Position numbers and translations under genes: made by a program. The notes beneath the pieces were generated by a model. The model saw only the letters and a program-made list of their open reading frames with translations. It did not search any database and was not told where the DNA came from. This document shows, piece by piece, positions 25,105 through 33,502 of a stretch of DNA of 64,000 nucleotides. The DNA is from Lentibacillus siamensis. Its GTDB lineage: Bacteria; Bacillota; Bacilli; Bacillales; Amphibacillaceae. Location of the stretch: the NCBI RefSeq assembly GCF_039522605.1, contig NZ_BAAADS010000015.1:110769-174768 (forward strand), written 5' to 3'. Position 1 is the stretch's first letter; every line of letters starts with the position of its first letter.

Positions 25105-25450
25105 AATGAAAAGCCCCGTCCGGCTCCAGCGCCCAGCAATAGCAGAGGTTTTGATGGGACGAGCTTTAGCGCAGTCCCAAACTTCACACTTCCTCACTAC
25201 GATAAAGAAGACTTGCCGATTGGTGAAACCAGNNNNNNNNNNNNNNNNNNNNNNNNNNNNNNNNNNNNNNNNNNNNNNNNNNNNGCCTTTGCGGCCAACG
25301 TCGACACACCCCTATGAAGGGGCGTGTTTCCTTTATCTCATTTAAGGAAGATCGGCTAAAACCGCCGCTTTGCGCGGCAACGCCGACCTACCCTGCATGG
25401 CAGGGCGCAGTTTGTACGTTGCTAAACGGGCGCTTACGCCTTTGTTCTAG
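25105..25450. repeat. Dispersed repeat element containing an assembly gap
   Basis: GC-rich non-coding sequence unlike its surroundings: CCGTCCGGCTCCAGCGCC, GACTTGCCGATTGGTGAAAC, then 52 N (25233-25284), CCTTTGCGGCCAACGTCGAC, an inverted CACCCCTATGAAGGGGCGTG and ACCCTGCATGGCAGGGC. Blocks of this kind are familiar as multi-copy intergenic repeats in Bacillaceae (recalled, not searched). The N run marks a scaffold gap, so the true length is unknown. Apparent reading frames across the N are meaningless. Confidence 0.65.
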
Positions 25451-25459
25451 AATTCCGGC

Positions 25460-26884
25460 TTAATCAAGTTTTGGAATTAATCGATGTTTAGTGGCTTGTT
25501 CATAGGCATATGCCAATTCGATTAATTTTGCTTCCGAAAAAGCTTTCCCTGTAAATGTTATGCCGACCGGTTTTCCTTCTGAGGTGTAGCCAGCCGGAAC
25601 AGTGATGGATGGATATCCCGCCTTTGCAGCAATCCCTGCTCCGTAATTATTTGCAAAAATCAAAGCGTCCAACCGGTGCTCATTCATAATCGCATCGATA
25701 CCCTTTTCTTGTGACATTTTCAGGTCATTTAATCGGGCATTGATATATTCCGCTTCGACAAGACGGCCACTCTTTTCATTTGATTGTTTAAGTATGGACT
25801 GCTCATATTTTAAAGCTTTTTCTTTATGGTCTTCATTAAATTGAATAACCTCCTCTAACGAATGAACCAGGGCATTGACCGATAAATTTTTTAAATACGC
25901 ATTTATGCCACTTTTAAATTCATGCAGGAGTACATTGATATCGTCTAAATTAGTAGGAAGTGTTATTGGGTCAACTATTTTGGCTCCCAAGTTTTTTATA
26001 TTTTTTAAAGCAGTGTTAATGATAGTGCGTTCCTCTTCATCCAGTCCTTCTAAGTAATCGCGCGAAATGCCAAGCGTTGCGTTTTGCAATCCGTTTTTAT
26101 TTAAAAATAAAGAATAGTCCAGTTCTTGCCGATTAATGAAAGTAGCCGGATCCTCATCATCTGTACCAGCAAGCACACGTAACATAATTACTGCATCTTC
26201 TACAGTCCGTGTCATTGGCCCTGCCGTATCCTGGCTGTTCGATATAGGGATAATTCCAGTGCGGCTCAGTAATCCGACAGTTGGTTTTATGCCAACAAGT
26301 GAATTGCTGCTGCCGGGACTGAGAATCGATCCGCTCGTTTCCGTGCCAATTGCCCCTGCAGCAAAGTTTGCCGCAATAGCTGCACCTGATCCTGCACTTG
26401 AACCGCCGACGTCAAGTTTCCCAGGACCATATGGATTCATAACTTGTCCACCTAATGAACTGTACCCATTAGGCATTCCTTCTGTCATGAAGTTGGCCCA
26501 CTCAGTTAGATTGGTCTTTCCTAGAATGACCGCGCCAGCCTCACGCAAATTGTTGACGATAAAAGCATCTTCATCTGCAAAATTATTTTCAAGTGCAACG
26601 GAACCTGCAGTTGTATGCATTTTATCGCCTGTGTTGATATTGTCTTTTATTAAAACAGGAATGCCATGAAGCGGTCCGCGTACACCTTTTTCAGCCCGTT
26701 CGGTATCGAGCGCCTCGGCAATGTGCAGTGCCTCCGGATTTATTTCCAAAACGGCATTTATTTCGTTGTTATGTAGTGCGATTTGTTTGAGGTACATTAT
26801 TGTTAATTTCTTTGCAGATAGATTACCAGTGCCCATTTCCAGTTGCATTTCGGAAAAGGTTGCTTCGGTTATTGTGAATGACAT
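25460..26884 (-). CDS. Amidase-signature family hydrolase
   Basis: 474 residues with the full Ser-cisSer-Lys triad: Lys in VLIKDNINT (about 78), cis-Ser and nucleophile in the stretch GGSSAGSGAA to GTETSGSI (about 154-182). GatA-like but too divergent in its C-terminus and lacking gatC/gatB neighbours, so a stand-alone amidase is likelier than the tRNA amidotransferase subunit. GGAAGGAG precedes the ATG. No signal peptide. Substrate not predictable. Confidence 0.88.
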   Translation of the reverse strand: MSFTITEATFSEMQLEMGTGNLSAKKLTIMYLKQIALHNNEINAVLEINPEALHIAEALDTERAEKGVRGPLHGIPVLIKDNINTGDKMHTTAGSVALENNFADEDAFIVNNLREAGAVILGKTNLTEWANFMTEGMPNGYSSLGGQVMNPYGPGKLDVGGSSAGSGAAIAANFAAGAIGTETSGSILSPGSSNSLVGIKPTVGLLSRTGIIPISNSQDTAGPMTRTVEDAVIMLRVLAGTDDEDPATFINRQELDYSLFLNKNGLQNATLGISRDYLEGLDEEERTIINTALKNIKNLGAKIVDPITLPTNLDDINVLLHEFKSGINAYLKNLSVNALVHSLEEVIQFNEDHKEKALKYEQSILKQSNEKSGRLVEAEYINARLNDLKMSQEKGIDAIMNEHRLDALIFANNYGAGIAAKAGYPSITVPAGYTSEGKPVGITFTGKAFSEAKLIELAYAYEQATKHRLIPKLD

Positions 26885-27159
26885 GTGGGGTCTCCTTCCA
26901 GGGTTTATTTTATAAGTGCAATTATAGCAGAATAGTCGGGTAAATGGATAAATTTATATAATCTTTAAAATTTAAGAAATTCTGTTAAAAACAGCTTATT
27001 TATGTGAATTATGCTTGTGCAGAATTGTTGTAAATAGCCCTTTTTACATTTGCTCATTTATGCTGAGGATGAAAAGTTCAAAGAAAATGATTGTATACAT
27101 TACCTGGTGCGTGAATTGGTGAATTATATTCATCTGCTGGAATCACCAGAATAAATGAA

Positions 27160-27188
27160 TTGACTTCCCGTACGATTTCAAATAAACT
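27160..27188 (+). promoter_or_regulatory. Promoter of the second ABC-F leader
   Basis: TTGACT (27160-27165), 17-base spacer, TAAACT (27183-27188). Bases 26885-27159 hold no gene that I can see. Confidence 0.7.
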
Positions 27189-27218
27189 GAATTTATAGTG
27201 ACAAAGGAGGTGGGACAG

Positions 27219-27335
27219 ATGACTTTTACTGGCAGCGGCATTTCAAAATTCACAGAATACCTGTGGCTTTGTTATGCGCTTTTTTCCGATGTTTCTTTTC
27301 AAGGGGTACGTATGCCCTTTTTGAAGACAACTTAA
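27219..27335 (+). CDS. 38-codon leader peptide upstream of ABC-F gene
   Basis: ATG preceded by AAAGGAGGTG; encodes MTFTGSGISKFTEYLWLC, continues hydrophobic/aromatic and ends RMPFLKTT. It lies in the 5' leader of the ABC-F transcript and ends 50 bases before an intrinsic terminator. Segment GATGTTTCTT (27288-27297) within it pairs with AAGAGACATC (27350-27359) downstream, so ribosome position on this ORF could decide which hairpin forms. No homologue is recalled. Confidence 0.75.
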   Translation: MTFTGSGISKFTEYLWLCYALFSDVSFQGVRMPFLKTT

Positions 27336-27384
27336 CGGAAAAAACCAGTAAGAGACATCTGCCCACAAACGGAATTTTTTATTG

Positions 27385-27420
27385 AAAAGACGGTAGAGAG
27401 TGTTTCTCTGTCGTCTTTTT
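27385..27420 (+). terminator. Attenuator terminator before the ABC-F gene
   Basis: Fifteen-base stem AAAAGACGGTAGAGA / TCTCTGTCGTCTTTT (two G-U pairs), then T-rich sequence, 42 bases before the ABC-F start codon. Upstream AAGAGACATC (27350) can alternatively pair with AGTGTCTCTT (27434-27443), which abuts the ABC-F ribosome site. Confidence 0.82.
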
Positions 27421-27461
27421 GTGTTAAAGCGGAAGTGTCTCTTCTAATGGAGGAAGAGAAT

Positions 27462-29090
27462 ATGATTGTATGCAGTATACAAAAGGTGACGCAAATAATT
27501 GGTGCAAATACGATTTTTGAAAATATATCGACTGAAATAAAGCAGGGTGATCGAATCGGTCTGATTGGCAGAAACGGGGAAGGTAAGACAACACTGTTGG
27601 ATTTAATTGCTCGAAAAACGCAGCCGGTGTCAGGCCAGATTACGTGGAAAAAAGATTCGACGGCGGGGATGTTGCGGCAAACGCCTGAGATCGAGAATGA
27701 AAAGCAGGTGGAAGCAATACTTTATGAGGTGTTCGCTTCAGTTGAGATATTAAAAGAGAAGATGACAGAGCTGGAGCAGTCCATGGCTGAGGAAACGGAC
27801 TCTGAAAAATTAACTCGCCACATTGAAAAATACGGAGAGCTGCAGGAAAAATTCCAGCAGGAGGGCGGATATGAAGTCGATTCACAAGTCAGACGTATTA
27901 TAACCGGTCTGAATATAGAACACTTGGCTGACAAAAAGTGGATTCAGCTTAGTGGCGGTGAACGGACAAAAGTTGGTATGGCGCGATTATTGTTGCAATC
28001 ACCTGATCTGTTGCTGCTTGATGAGCCAACCAATCATCTGGATTTAGCAGCTATCGAATGGCTGACGGATTTTATCAATCAGTATAAGGGAACAGTAATA
28101 ATCGTTTCGCATGATCGTTATTTTCTGGATGAAACCGTAACGTCTATTTTGGAGATGGATCAAGGTGAACTGATAACCTATCATACGAATTATTCCGGTT
28201 TTGTCAAAGAGCGGGAAGAGCGGCTGATAAGGGAGTTTCAGCAATTCGAGGACCAGCAGAAGAAAATAAAGAAGATGAAAGATACGATTAAGCGGCTGAA
28301 AGAGTGGGCCAATCAGGCAAACCCGCCCAATGCTGGTCTTCACCGGCGCGCTAAAAGTATGGAAAAGGCTTTGGCACGAATGGAAATAAAGAAAAAACCA
28401 GTTTTAGAACAGAAAAAAATGGACTTGGATTTTCAGATGAATAAGCGGAGTGGAAAAGATGTTGTAACAATGAAAGATGTCTGCAAGTCGTATGGTGAGC
28501 TGCAGTTATTTACAAATATTAATATGTTTGTCCGGTTCAAGGAGCGGATTGCCATTATTGGTAAAAACGGATGCGGTAAATCCACCATTCTGAAAATGAT
28601 ACTGGGAAAGGAATCCGTGATGGATGGAGAGTTGAGGCTGGGTAGTAATCTGTCGGTCGGCTTTTTATCGCAGCACATGATAGAGATGGATGGCGAACGA
28701 TCGATTCTTGATGAATTTCGTGATCAGGTCCATGTGACAGAAGGCGTTGCAAGAGGGATATTGGCCAGGTTTATGTTTTATGGGAAAACTGTTTTTCAAA
28801 GAGTAAAAACGCTGAGCGACGGCGAAAAAATGCGCTTGCGTCTGGCACAGTTAGTCCATCAAAATCATAACCTGCTGATTTTAGATGAGCCGACCAACCA
28901 TTTGGATATCGAGTCGAAGGAAGTGCTGGAAGATGCTTTGGAACAATTTAACGGAACGATTATTGCGGTCTCGCATGATCGGTATTTTTTGGACAAAATA
29001 TTTCCGATAACGTATTGGCTGGCAGATCGTGGTCTTCAGAAATATGAGGGAAACTACTCATTCGCGCGGGAGAAGCGAAATAGCAACTAG
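27462..29090 (+). CDS. ABC-F family ATPase under leader-peptide attenuation
   Basis: 542 residues, two ATPase domains, no membrane segment. Domain 1: GRNGEGKTT, LSGGERTK, LLLDEPTNHLD. Basic helical linker with KRLKEWANQANPPNAGLHRRAKSM (about 280-305), the P-site-reaching arm. Domain 2: GKNGCGKST, LSDGEKMR, LILDEPTNHLD. Start at the ATG with GGAGGAAGAG 8 bases before; a GTG 27 bases upstream is weaker. The promoter, 38-codon leader ORF, competing hairpins and terminator upstream match the architecture by which antibiotic-stalled ribosomes switch on resistance ABC-F genes (vmlR, lmo0919 types). Followed by a winged-helix gene. Confidence 0.88.
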   Translation: MIVCSIQKVTQIIGANTIFENISTEIKQGDRIGLIGRNGEGKTTLLDLIARKTQPVSGQITWKKDSTAGMLRQTPEIENEKQVEAILYEVFASVEILKEKMTELEQSMAEETDSEKLTRHIEKYGELQEKFQQEGGYEVDSQVRRIITGLNIEHLADKKWIQLSGGERTKVGMARLLLQSPDLLLLDEPTNHLDLAAIEWLTDFINQYKGTVIIVSHDRYFLDETVTSILEMDQGELITYHTNYSGFVKEREERLIREFQQFEDQQKKIKKMKDTIKRLKEWANQANPPNAGLHRRAKSMEKALARMEIKKKPVLEQKKMDLDFQMNKRSGKDVVTMKDVCKSYGELQLFTNINMFVRFKERIAIIGKNGCGKSTILKMILGKESVMDGELRLGSNLSVGFLSQHMIEMDGERSILDEFRDQVHVTEGVARGILARFMFYGKTVFQRVKTLSDGEKMRLRLAQLVHQNHNLLILDEPTNHLDIESKEVLEDALEQFNGTIIAVSHDRYFLDKIFPITYWLADRGLQKYEGNYSFAREKRNSN

Positions 29091-29123
29091 CGCTTAGTAC
29101 AGGTCATAAAGGGGGTGTGTTTT

Positions 29124-29777
29124 TTGAAGAATGTTGTAGAAATGATTCAATCACAGGAACAACGCAGTATCTTGGCCATTTTGCAAGATGAACGGTTTTA
29201 TCCAGTTGGTGATTTGGCGTATATGGCCGGGATGAGCGTTAAGGATACGAGGGGTCATATAGCTGAGCTGGTTGGAGAAAATATCATTAATACAGAGAAC
29301 AATGGCCGGCATTCGTATTACGGAATAGAGGATACAGCAACGGCAGCAAGAGTAGCAGAGGTATTAAATTCAATGCCGAAACCGGATATCAGGCCGCTGA
29401 AACAGGATGCAAAAAAAAGTGCGGTTGGTGATGCAAGAACATGCTATTCCCATATTGCGGGGGAATTGGGTGTAAGGCTTGCTGAATCCTTAATGGAGCA
29501 TGGTTATATTGTAAAAGGAGAACAGGAGTTTAACGTAACCGAGAAAGGGGAAAGTTTTTTCTGTGACCTGGGAATAGTCCTTCCCAAAAAGAAAGGCAGC
29601 AGGAAATGCCTGGACTGGACAGAGCGTCGACATCATATTGCTGGTTCATTAGGCAGAACGTTGCTGGAAAGATTTTTGGAATGGGGATGGATTGAACGAG
29701 TTTCAGAATCCCGCTCGTTGAAAGTTACAAATGAAGGAGAAAAACAATTGAAACGTAACTTTGCCATCGATATTTAG
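29124..29777 (+). CDS. ArsR-like winged-helix protein
   Basis: About 217 residues. N-terminal winged helix (AILQDERFYPVGDLAYMAGMS-type helix-turn-helix, about 18-45, then the wing NNGRHSYYGI). The C-terminal half (about 110-215) contains a second winged-helix-like block (VRLAESLMEHGYIV ... FNVTEKGESFF) with Cys-containing TCYSHIAGELG; similar layouts occur in ArsR-type regulators of drug-stress genes. TTG start with AAAGGGGGTG upstream. It lies 33 bases after the ABC-F stop, so the two may be one operon. Effector unknown. Confidence 0.72.
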   Translation: MKNVVEMIQSQEQRSILAILQDERFYPVGDLAYMAGMSVKDTRGHIAELVGENIINTENNGRHSYYGIEDTATAARVAEVLNSMPKPDIRPLKQDAKKSAVGDARTCYSHIAGELGVRLAESLMEHGYIVKGEQEFNVTEKGESFFCDLGIVLPKKKGSRKCLDWTERRHHIAGSLGRTLLERFLEWGWIERVSESRSLKVTNEGEKQLKRNFAIDI

Positions 29778-29852
29778 CGGATGCAAAATTTTTTATAGGG
29801 AAAACAGTTGTGATAAACTTAAAAATGCACTATATAGAAAGGAAGCGATCAG

Positions 29853-30677
29853 ATGGATTACGTAACATTAAATAATGGCTTGAAAATGCCGCAGCTCGGG
29901 TTTGGTGTCTGGCAGGTACCCGATGAGGAAGCAACCCCGGCCGTATCAAAGGCACTTGAAGTTGGCTATCGTTCGATTGATACTGCAAAAGTATATGAAA
30001 ATGAAAATGGTGTGCGACGGGCACTTGAAAAAAGTGATGTTGCCCGCGAAGATCTGTTCATCACAACGAAGGTTTGGAACTCGGATCAAGGCTATGAAAA
30101 TACGCTAAAAGCTTTTGATAAGAGTCTTGAACGTCTCGGACTGGATTATGTCGACATGTATTTGATTCACTGGCCGACTCCTGAGTTTGATGATTATGTT
30201 GAGACATATAAAGCGATGGAGAAACTGTATAAAGATGGACGTGTGAAAGCGATTGGAGTCTGCAACTTCAACATTGACCATTTGCAGCGCCTGCTGGATG
30301 AATGTGAAGTTGTACCCGCAGTCAATCAAGTTGAGTGCCATCCGTATCTGCAGCAAAAAGAAATGAAAGACTTCTGCAGGAAACATGGTATTTATGTAGA
30401 ATCCTGGAGCCCGTTAATGAGTGGCGGGGATGTATTGAGTAATGATGTTGTGAAGGGAATTGCTGATCACTACGGCAAAACTATTGCACAGGTTGTACTT
30501 CGCTGGCATCTCCAATCCGATGCAATTGTCATCCCGAAATCCGTTACACCATCACGGATTGAGGAAAACTTTGATGTGTTCGATTTTGAACTAAGTGAAA
30601 ATGACATGAAGAAAATTGCTGAACTGGACCGCAATCACCGCAATGGTCCTGAACCAAGCCAAATGAATCATCGGTAA
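29853..30677 (+). CDS. Aldo/keto reductase
   Basis: NADPH-dependent reductase of the AKR5 type, 274 residues, TIM barrel. Catalytic tetrad Asp-Tyr-Lys-His in SIDTAKVYENE (about 47-55), TTKVWN (about 76) and LIHWPTP (about 108). IPKSVTPSRIEEN near 230 binds the NADP phosphate. Similar to B. subtilis YvgN/YtbE, which reduce methylglyoxal and other aldehydes; that substrate range is inferred. GAAAGGAAGCGATC precedes the ATG. Monocistronic with a strong terminator. Confidence 0.92.
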   Translation: MDYVTLNNGLKMPQLGFGVWQVPDEEATPAVSKALEVGYRSIDTAKVYENENGVRRALEKSDVAREDLFITTKVWNSDQGYENTLKAFDKSLERLGLDYVDMYLIHWPTPEFDDYVETYKAMEKLYKDGRVKAIGVCNFNIDHLQRLLDECEVVPAVNQVECHPYLQQKEMKDFCRKHGIYVESWSPLMSGGDVLSNDVVKGIADHYGKTIAQVVLRWHLQSDAIVIPKSVTPSRIEENFDVFDFELSENDMKKIAELDRNHRNGPEPSQMNHR

Positions 30678-30683
30678 GTGATA

Positions 30684-30719
30684 AGCCGGACATGGTATGA
30701 AAGCCGTGTCCGGTTTTTT
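30684..30719 (+). terminator. Terminator after the aldo/keto reductase gene
   Basis: Stem AGCCGGACA / TGTCCGG(TT) followed by TTTTTT. Confidence 0.85.
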
Positions 30720-30725
30720 ATAAAA

Positions 30726-30862
30726 ATATTGTTCTTCATGTGAAAATACGATCCTTCAGGGAAAAATACAGTCCCTCACAGAAAAATACGGTCCTCCAGG
30801 GAGAAATACAGTCCTTCACAGAAAATACGTTCCTTCACAGAAAAATACGAATCCACAGGGTG
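30726..30862. repeat. 20-bp array, family A (copy 2)
   Basis: Seven contiguous units with core ATACGATCCTTCA; the TAC starts fall at 30748, 30768, 30788, 30808, 30827 and 30847, preceded by a degenerate unit at 30727. Starts directly after the aldo/keto reductase terminator. Confidence 0.9.
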
Positions 30863-30904
30863 TTAATCCGATCCGGTGCCACATTTAAAATTCCTTTCAG
30901 TCAG

Positions 30905-30932
30905 TTGCATTTTTTCTGAAAAAACGTATACT
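30905..30932 (+). promoter_or_regulatory. Promoter of the uORF-rsgA transcript
   Basis: TTGCAT (30905-30910), 16-base spacer, TATACT (30927-30932). Confidence 0.7.
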
Positions 30933-30975
30933 GGTAATTATTCAGGTTCATCCATTTTGAAAGGAGTGGTGTTTT

Positions 30976-31041
30976 ATGGAAATTGTAAAGCAGATTTTAA
31001 TCAAAAACACAAATAGCAAAATGGAGGAACAGTCGGTTTAA
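30976..31041 (+). CDS. 21-codon upstream ORF of rsgA
   Basis: ATG with AAAGGAGTGG upstream; encodes MEIVKQILIKNTNSKMEEQ-SV. Its last codons form the 5' arm of a hairpin (31023-31034) and the stop codon lies in the loop, so translation would prevent that hairpin. Too short for family recognition; regulatory role is inferred. Confidence 0.65.
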   Translation: MEIVKQILIKNTNSKMEEQSV

Positions 31042-31075
31042 AGCAAGACTATTCCTCCGATAACCAGGGAGGAAT
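31023..31075 (+). promoter_or_regulatory. Alternative hairpins controlling the rsgA ribosome site
   Basis: Hairpin 1 pairs GGAGGAACAGTC (31023-31034) with GACTATTCCTCC (31047-31058). Hairpin 2 pairs ATTCCTCC (31051-31058) with GGAGGAAT (31068-31075), which is the rsgA ribosome site. The two are mutually exclusive. A ribosome at the uORF stop would melt hairpin 1 and favour hairpin 2, hiding the rsgA site. Confidence 0.65.
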
Positions 31076-31082
31076 TTTATAA

Positions 31083-32147
31083 TTGAGTAATTTAATAAAA
31101 ATCGGATGGGATTGTTCCATTCAGGATATTGATGACGAAAACATTGTACGAATTATGGCGGTCCAAAAAAACAGCTACCACGTTTCGGATGGTGAGCACG
31201 ATTATGCTGCACATCTAAGTGGAAAATTTTTAAACCAAGTGACACACTCACTTGATCTCCCGGCTGTTGGAGATTGGGTGCTTGTTCAGAAACTGGAAAG
31301 CGAACAAAAGGCTGTTATTCAGGAACTGGTGCCACGCAATAGTCAGTTTGTCAGGCAGGCTGCCGGTCCAAAGGTCGAGGCGCAAATAGTTGCTGCTAAT
31401 ATGGATACTGTCTTTATCGTCAATTCATTAAATCATGATTTGAATGTGCGTCGAATGGAACGGTATCTATTGGCTGCATATGAGAGCGGTGCATCGCCAA
31501 TAATTGTTTTGACCAAAAAGGATGAGTGCTCTGTCGATGAAGTGAAAGCTGCTATCGCGCGGGTGGAAGAGGTGGCAATAGGTGTTCCAACTGTTGCAAT
31601 CAGCAATGTAACACGAGAGGGCATCGATGAATTGCTGGAATACCTGCCTGCAGGACGAACTGCAGCATTGCTCGGTTCTTCAGGTGTTGGCAAGTCGACC
31701 CTGGTAAATACGTTGCTGGATGAAGCGGTACAGGAAACGAAAGATATCCGCGAGACAGACAGCAAAGGCCGGCATACAACAACACATCGGGAAATGTTCA
31801 TACTTCCATATGGTGCGATGCTGATTGATACCCCGGGCATGCGGGAACTGCAACTCTGGGATGGCGAATCGTCCATGGATTCCACCTTCAGCGACATAGA
31901 AGCATTTGAAAAAGAATGCAAGTTCAACGATTGTAAGCACGATACGGAGCCAGGCTGCCGGGTGCAGGAGGCGTTGGAAAATGGCGATTTGTCTTATGAA
32001 CGGTTTCAAAGCTACCTGAAGCTGCAACGTGAACTGGCGTTTGAACGGCGGAAACAGGATCAGCGCGCATATTTGGAAGAAAAAAACAGATGGAAAAAAT
32101 TGAAGAGGCAACGGCATGCCGGTTATAAGCTTCGTAAAAAACGGTGA
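31083..32147 (+). CDS. rsgA: Ribosome small-subunit-dependent GTPase A
   Basis: Circularly permuted GTPase that assists late 30S maturation. 354 residues: N-terminal OB-fold (about 1-95), then G4 LTKKDE, G1 GSSGVGKST, switch region with TTTHREM, G3 DTPGMREL, and a C-terminal zinc knuckle (CKFNDCKH then GC, about 277-290). The length is closer to E. coli RsgA than to the roughly 300-residue housekeeping YloQ of Bacillus, so this is probably a second paralogue. TTG start after GGGAGGAAT; the leader suggests translational control. Confidence 0.9.
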   Translation: MSNLIKIGWDCSIQDIDDENIVRIMAVQKNSYHVSDGEHDYAAHLSGKFLNQVTHSLDLPAVGDWVLVQKLESEQKAVIQELVPRNSQFVRQAAGPKVEAQIVAANMDTVFIVNSLNHDLNVRRMERYLLAAYESGASPIIVLTKKDECSVDEVKAAIARVEEVAIGVPTVAISNVTREGIDELLEYLPAGRTAALLGSSGVGKSTLVNTLLDEAVQETKDIRETDSKGRHTTTHREMFILPYGAMLIDTPGMRELQLWDGESSMDSTFSDIEAFEKECKFNDCKHDTEPGCRVQEALENGDLSYERFQSYLKLQRELAFERRKQDQRAYLEEKNRWKKLKRQRHAGYKLRKKR

Positions 32148-32151
32148 TGAT

Positions 32152-32197
32152 GAACGTCTCCCTTGTTGGTGCAGGCTGCAGCAGGGAGGCGTTTTGC
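32152..32197 (+). terminator. Terminator of rsgA
   Basis: Long stem ACGTCTCCCTTGTTG / CAGCAGGGAGGCGT with TTTTG after it. Confidence 0.7.
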
Positions 32198-32212
32198 CGT
32201 TTAAAGGATAAA

Positions 32213-32290
32213 TACTCGTTTCGGAAATATATATATGCTCGACTTTAAGGCAGATATGCTCGTTTTCGGAATATATATGCTCGATTTTGA
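32213..32290. repeat. 21-bp array with ATATATGCTCG core
   Basis: Units marked by TACTCG or TGCTCG at 32213, 32236, 32257 and 32278 (23, 21, 21). Lies between convergent rsgA and the HD hydrolase gene. Confidence 0.7.
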
Positions 32291-32338
32291 AACTCCTCCT
32301 TCGAGCAGCAGTCTGCCCCGCCCTCCAAAGCACGAAAA

Positions 32339-32887
32339 TCAATTTTCCCTGCCAAACACCCGCTCCACAATATCCGCAAATTCCTGAAAATAAGCTGGTA
32401 CTTCATCATCGTCCAAGCCTACAGTCATATTCGCAGCCACTGATTCGTTATACCACTTTTGTTTGTCAAAACCGGCATTAAACTTGTTCCAAAGCGCGTC
32501 ACCCTGGCGTTGGTATTCCTGTTCCATCGAAAGCAGGTTATCAAGCTTATCAGCGACAATCAAATATTTCACTTCTTTTTCGGCGTACTTAACCGTATCA
32601 ATCGTGTGCTGTTTTCGTTCTTGCCAGGATTTTGATTTGTCTTCGGTATGGGCTGCAACCAAATGGGTGACACGCGGTCCGAATTTCGCTTCGATATCTT
32701 CCATTTCATAAGGCGTGTCTTCCACGACATCATGCAAGTATCCGGCACAGACCAGTTCATCGCTGGCACCGACTTTTTCCAGACGGTCAGCAACGCGAAT
32801 TGGATGGCTTATATAAGGTACATTCGAACTTTTTCGTTTTTGACCTGCATGTGCTTTTTCCGCAAATACTTTGGCTTTTTGTTTCAT
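32339..32887 (-). CDS. HD-domain (p)ppGpp hydrolase-like protein
   Basis: 182 residues resembling the hydrolase half of RelA/SpoT (MESH1-like small alarmone hydrolases): HAGQKRKSSNVPYISHPIRVADRL (about 14-37), LHDVVEDTPYEMEDIEAKFG (about 51-70) and VADKLDNL (about 112), the metal-site pattern of this group. No synthetase or TGS/ACT domain. Whether (p)ppGpp is the real substrate is inferred. Overlaps the upstream TetR gene by 4 bases, so the two are co-translated. Confidence 0.82.
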   Translation of the reverse strand: MKQKAKVFAEKAHAGQKRKSSNVPYISHPIRVADRLEKVGASDELVCAGYLHDVVEDTPYEMEDIEAKFGPRVTHLVAAHTEDKSKSWQERKQHTIDTVKYAEKEVKYLIVADKLDNLLSMEQEYQRQGDALWNKFNAGFDKQKWYNESVAANMTVGLDDDEVPAYFQEFADIVERVFGREN

Positions 32888-33492
32888 GCATGTTCCTCCT
32901 CACCATTACAGAGCGATAGTAAGTGACTTTTGATGATCTTGGTCATCTCCTGCGCTGTCAACATATCAGGATGTAACAGTGCATGCAGTCCAACACCGTC
33001 AATTAGCGCATGCAATTTACGGGTTTCCAATTCCGGGTCAATACTGTTTCTGATAAAACCAAGTTGAGTCAGCCTGTCAATCACCAGTCTGACTGCATGC
33101 CGCATTTCCGTAAACACCTTTTGGCTAAGACTGTGCAGCTTTTTGTCAACTAATGATCGCGACGAAAAGATAAGCCACACCTCCATTTCAATTCGTCGTT
33201 CATCATCCATTGGCAACGCTTCACTGAGTAATTCAAGCATTACCTCCAATCGCGGTCCTTCATAATTTTTACTCTCTGCACGTTTCTTTACACGGTCTGA
33301 AACAAGCTTCATCGAGTAGGCCAGCAGCTCATTTTGAGTGGAAAAATAATGTCTTAATGCTCCGGGTGACAAACCTGCCTCTTGGGCAACTTCTCTGACT
33401 GTAGCTTTTTCCAGTCCATCCCTTGTAATGACGGTCCAGGTTGCCTCTGCTATTAAAATTTTTCTTTGTTCATGATCAACTATTTTTGGCAT
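32884..33492 (-). CDS. TetR-family regulator (BetI-like)
   Basis: 202 residues. Helix-turn-helix at about 30-55 (TVREVAQEAGLSPGALRHYFSTQNELL), ligand domain with GVGLHALLHPDMLT near the C-terminus as in BetI-like proteins of low-GC bacteria. Divergent from a small membrane protein; two copies of ACAnTTGTATTA flank the intergenic promoter and are candidate operators. Overlaps the HD hydrolase gene by 4 bases. Confidence 0.88.
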   Translation of the reverse strand: MPKIVDHEQRKILIAEATWTVITRDGLEKATVREVAQEAGLSPGALRHYFSTQNELLAYSMKLVSDRVKKRAESKNYEGPRLEVMLELLSEALPMDDERRIEMEVWLIFSSRSLVDKKLHSLSQKVFTEMRHAVRLVIDRLTQLGFIRNSIDPELETRKLHALIDGVGLHALLHPDMLTAQEMTKIIKSHLLSLCNGEEEHA

Positions 33493-33502
33493 ACTTATTA
33501 TT

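Noticed and set aside
25085..25345. Open frames spanning the N run
   Set aside because: They exist only because N codons are not counted as stops.
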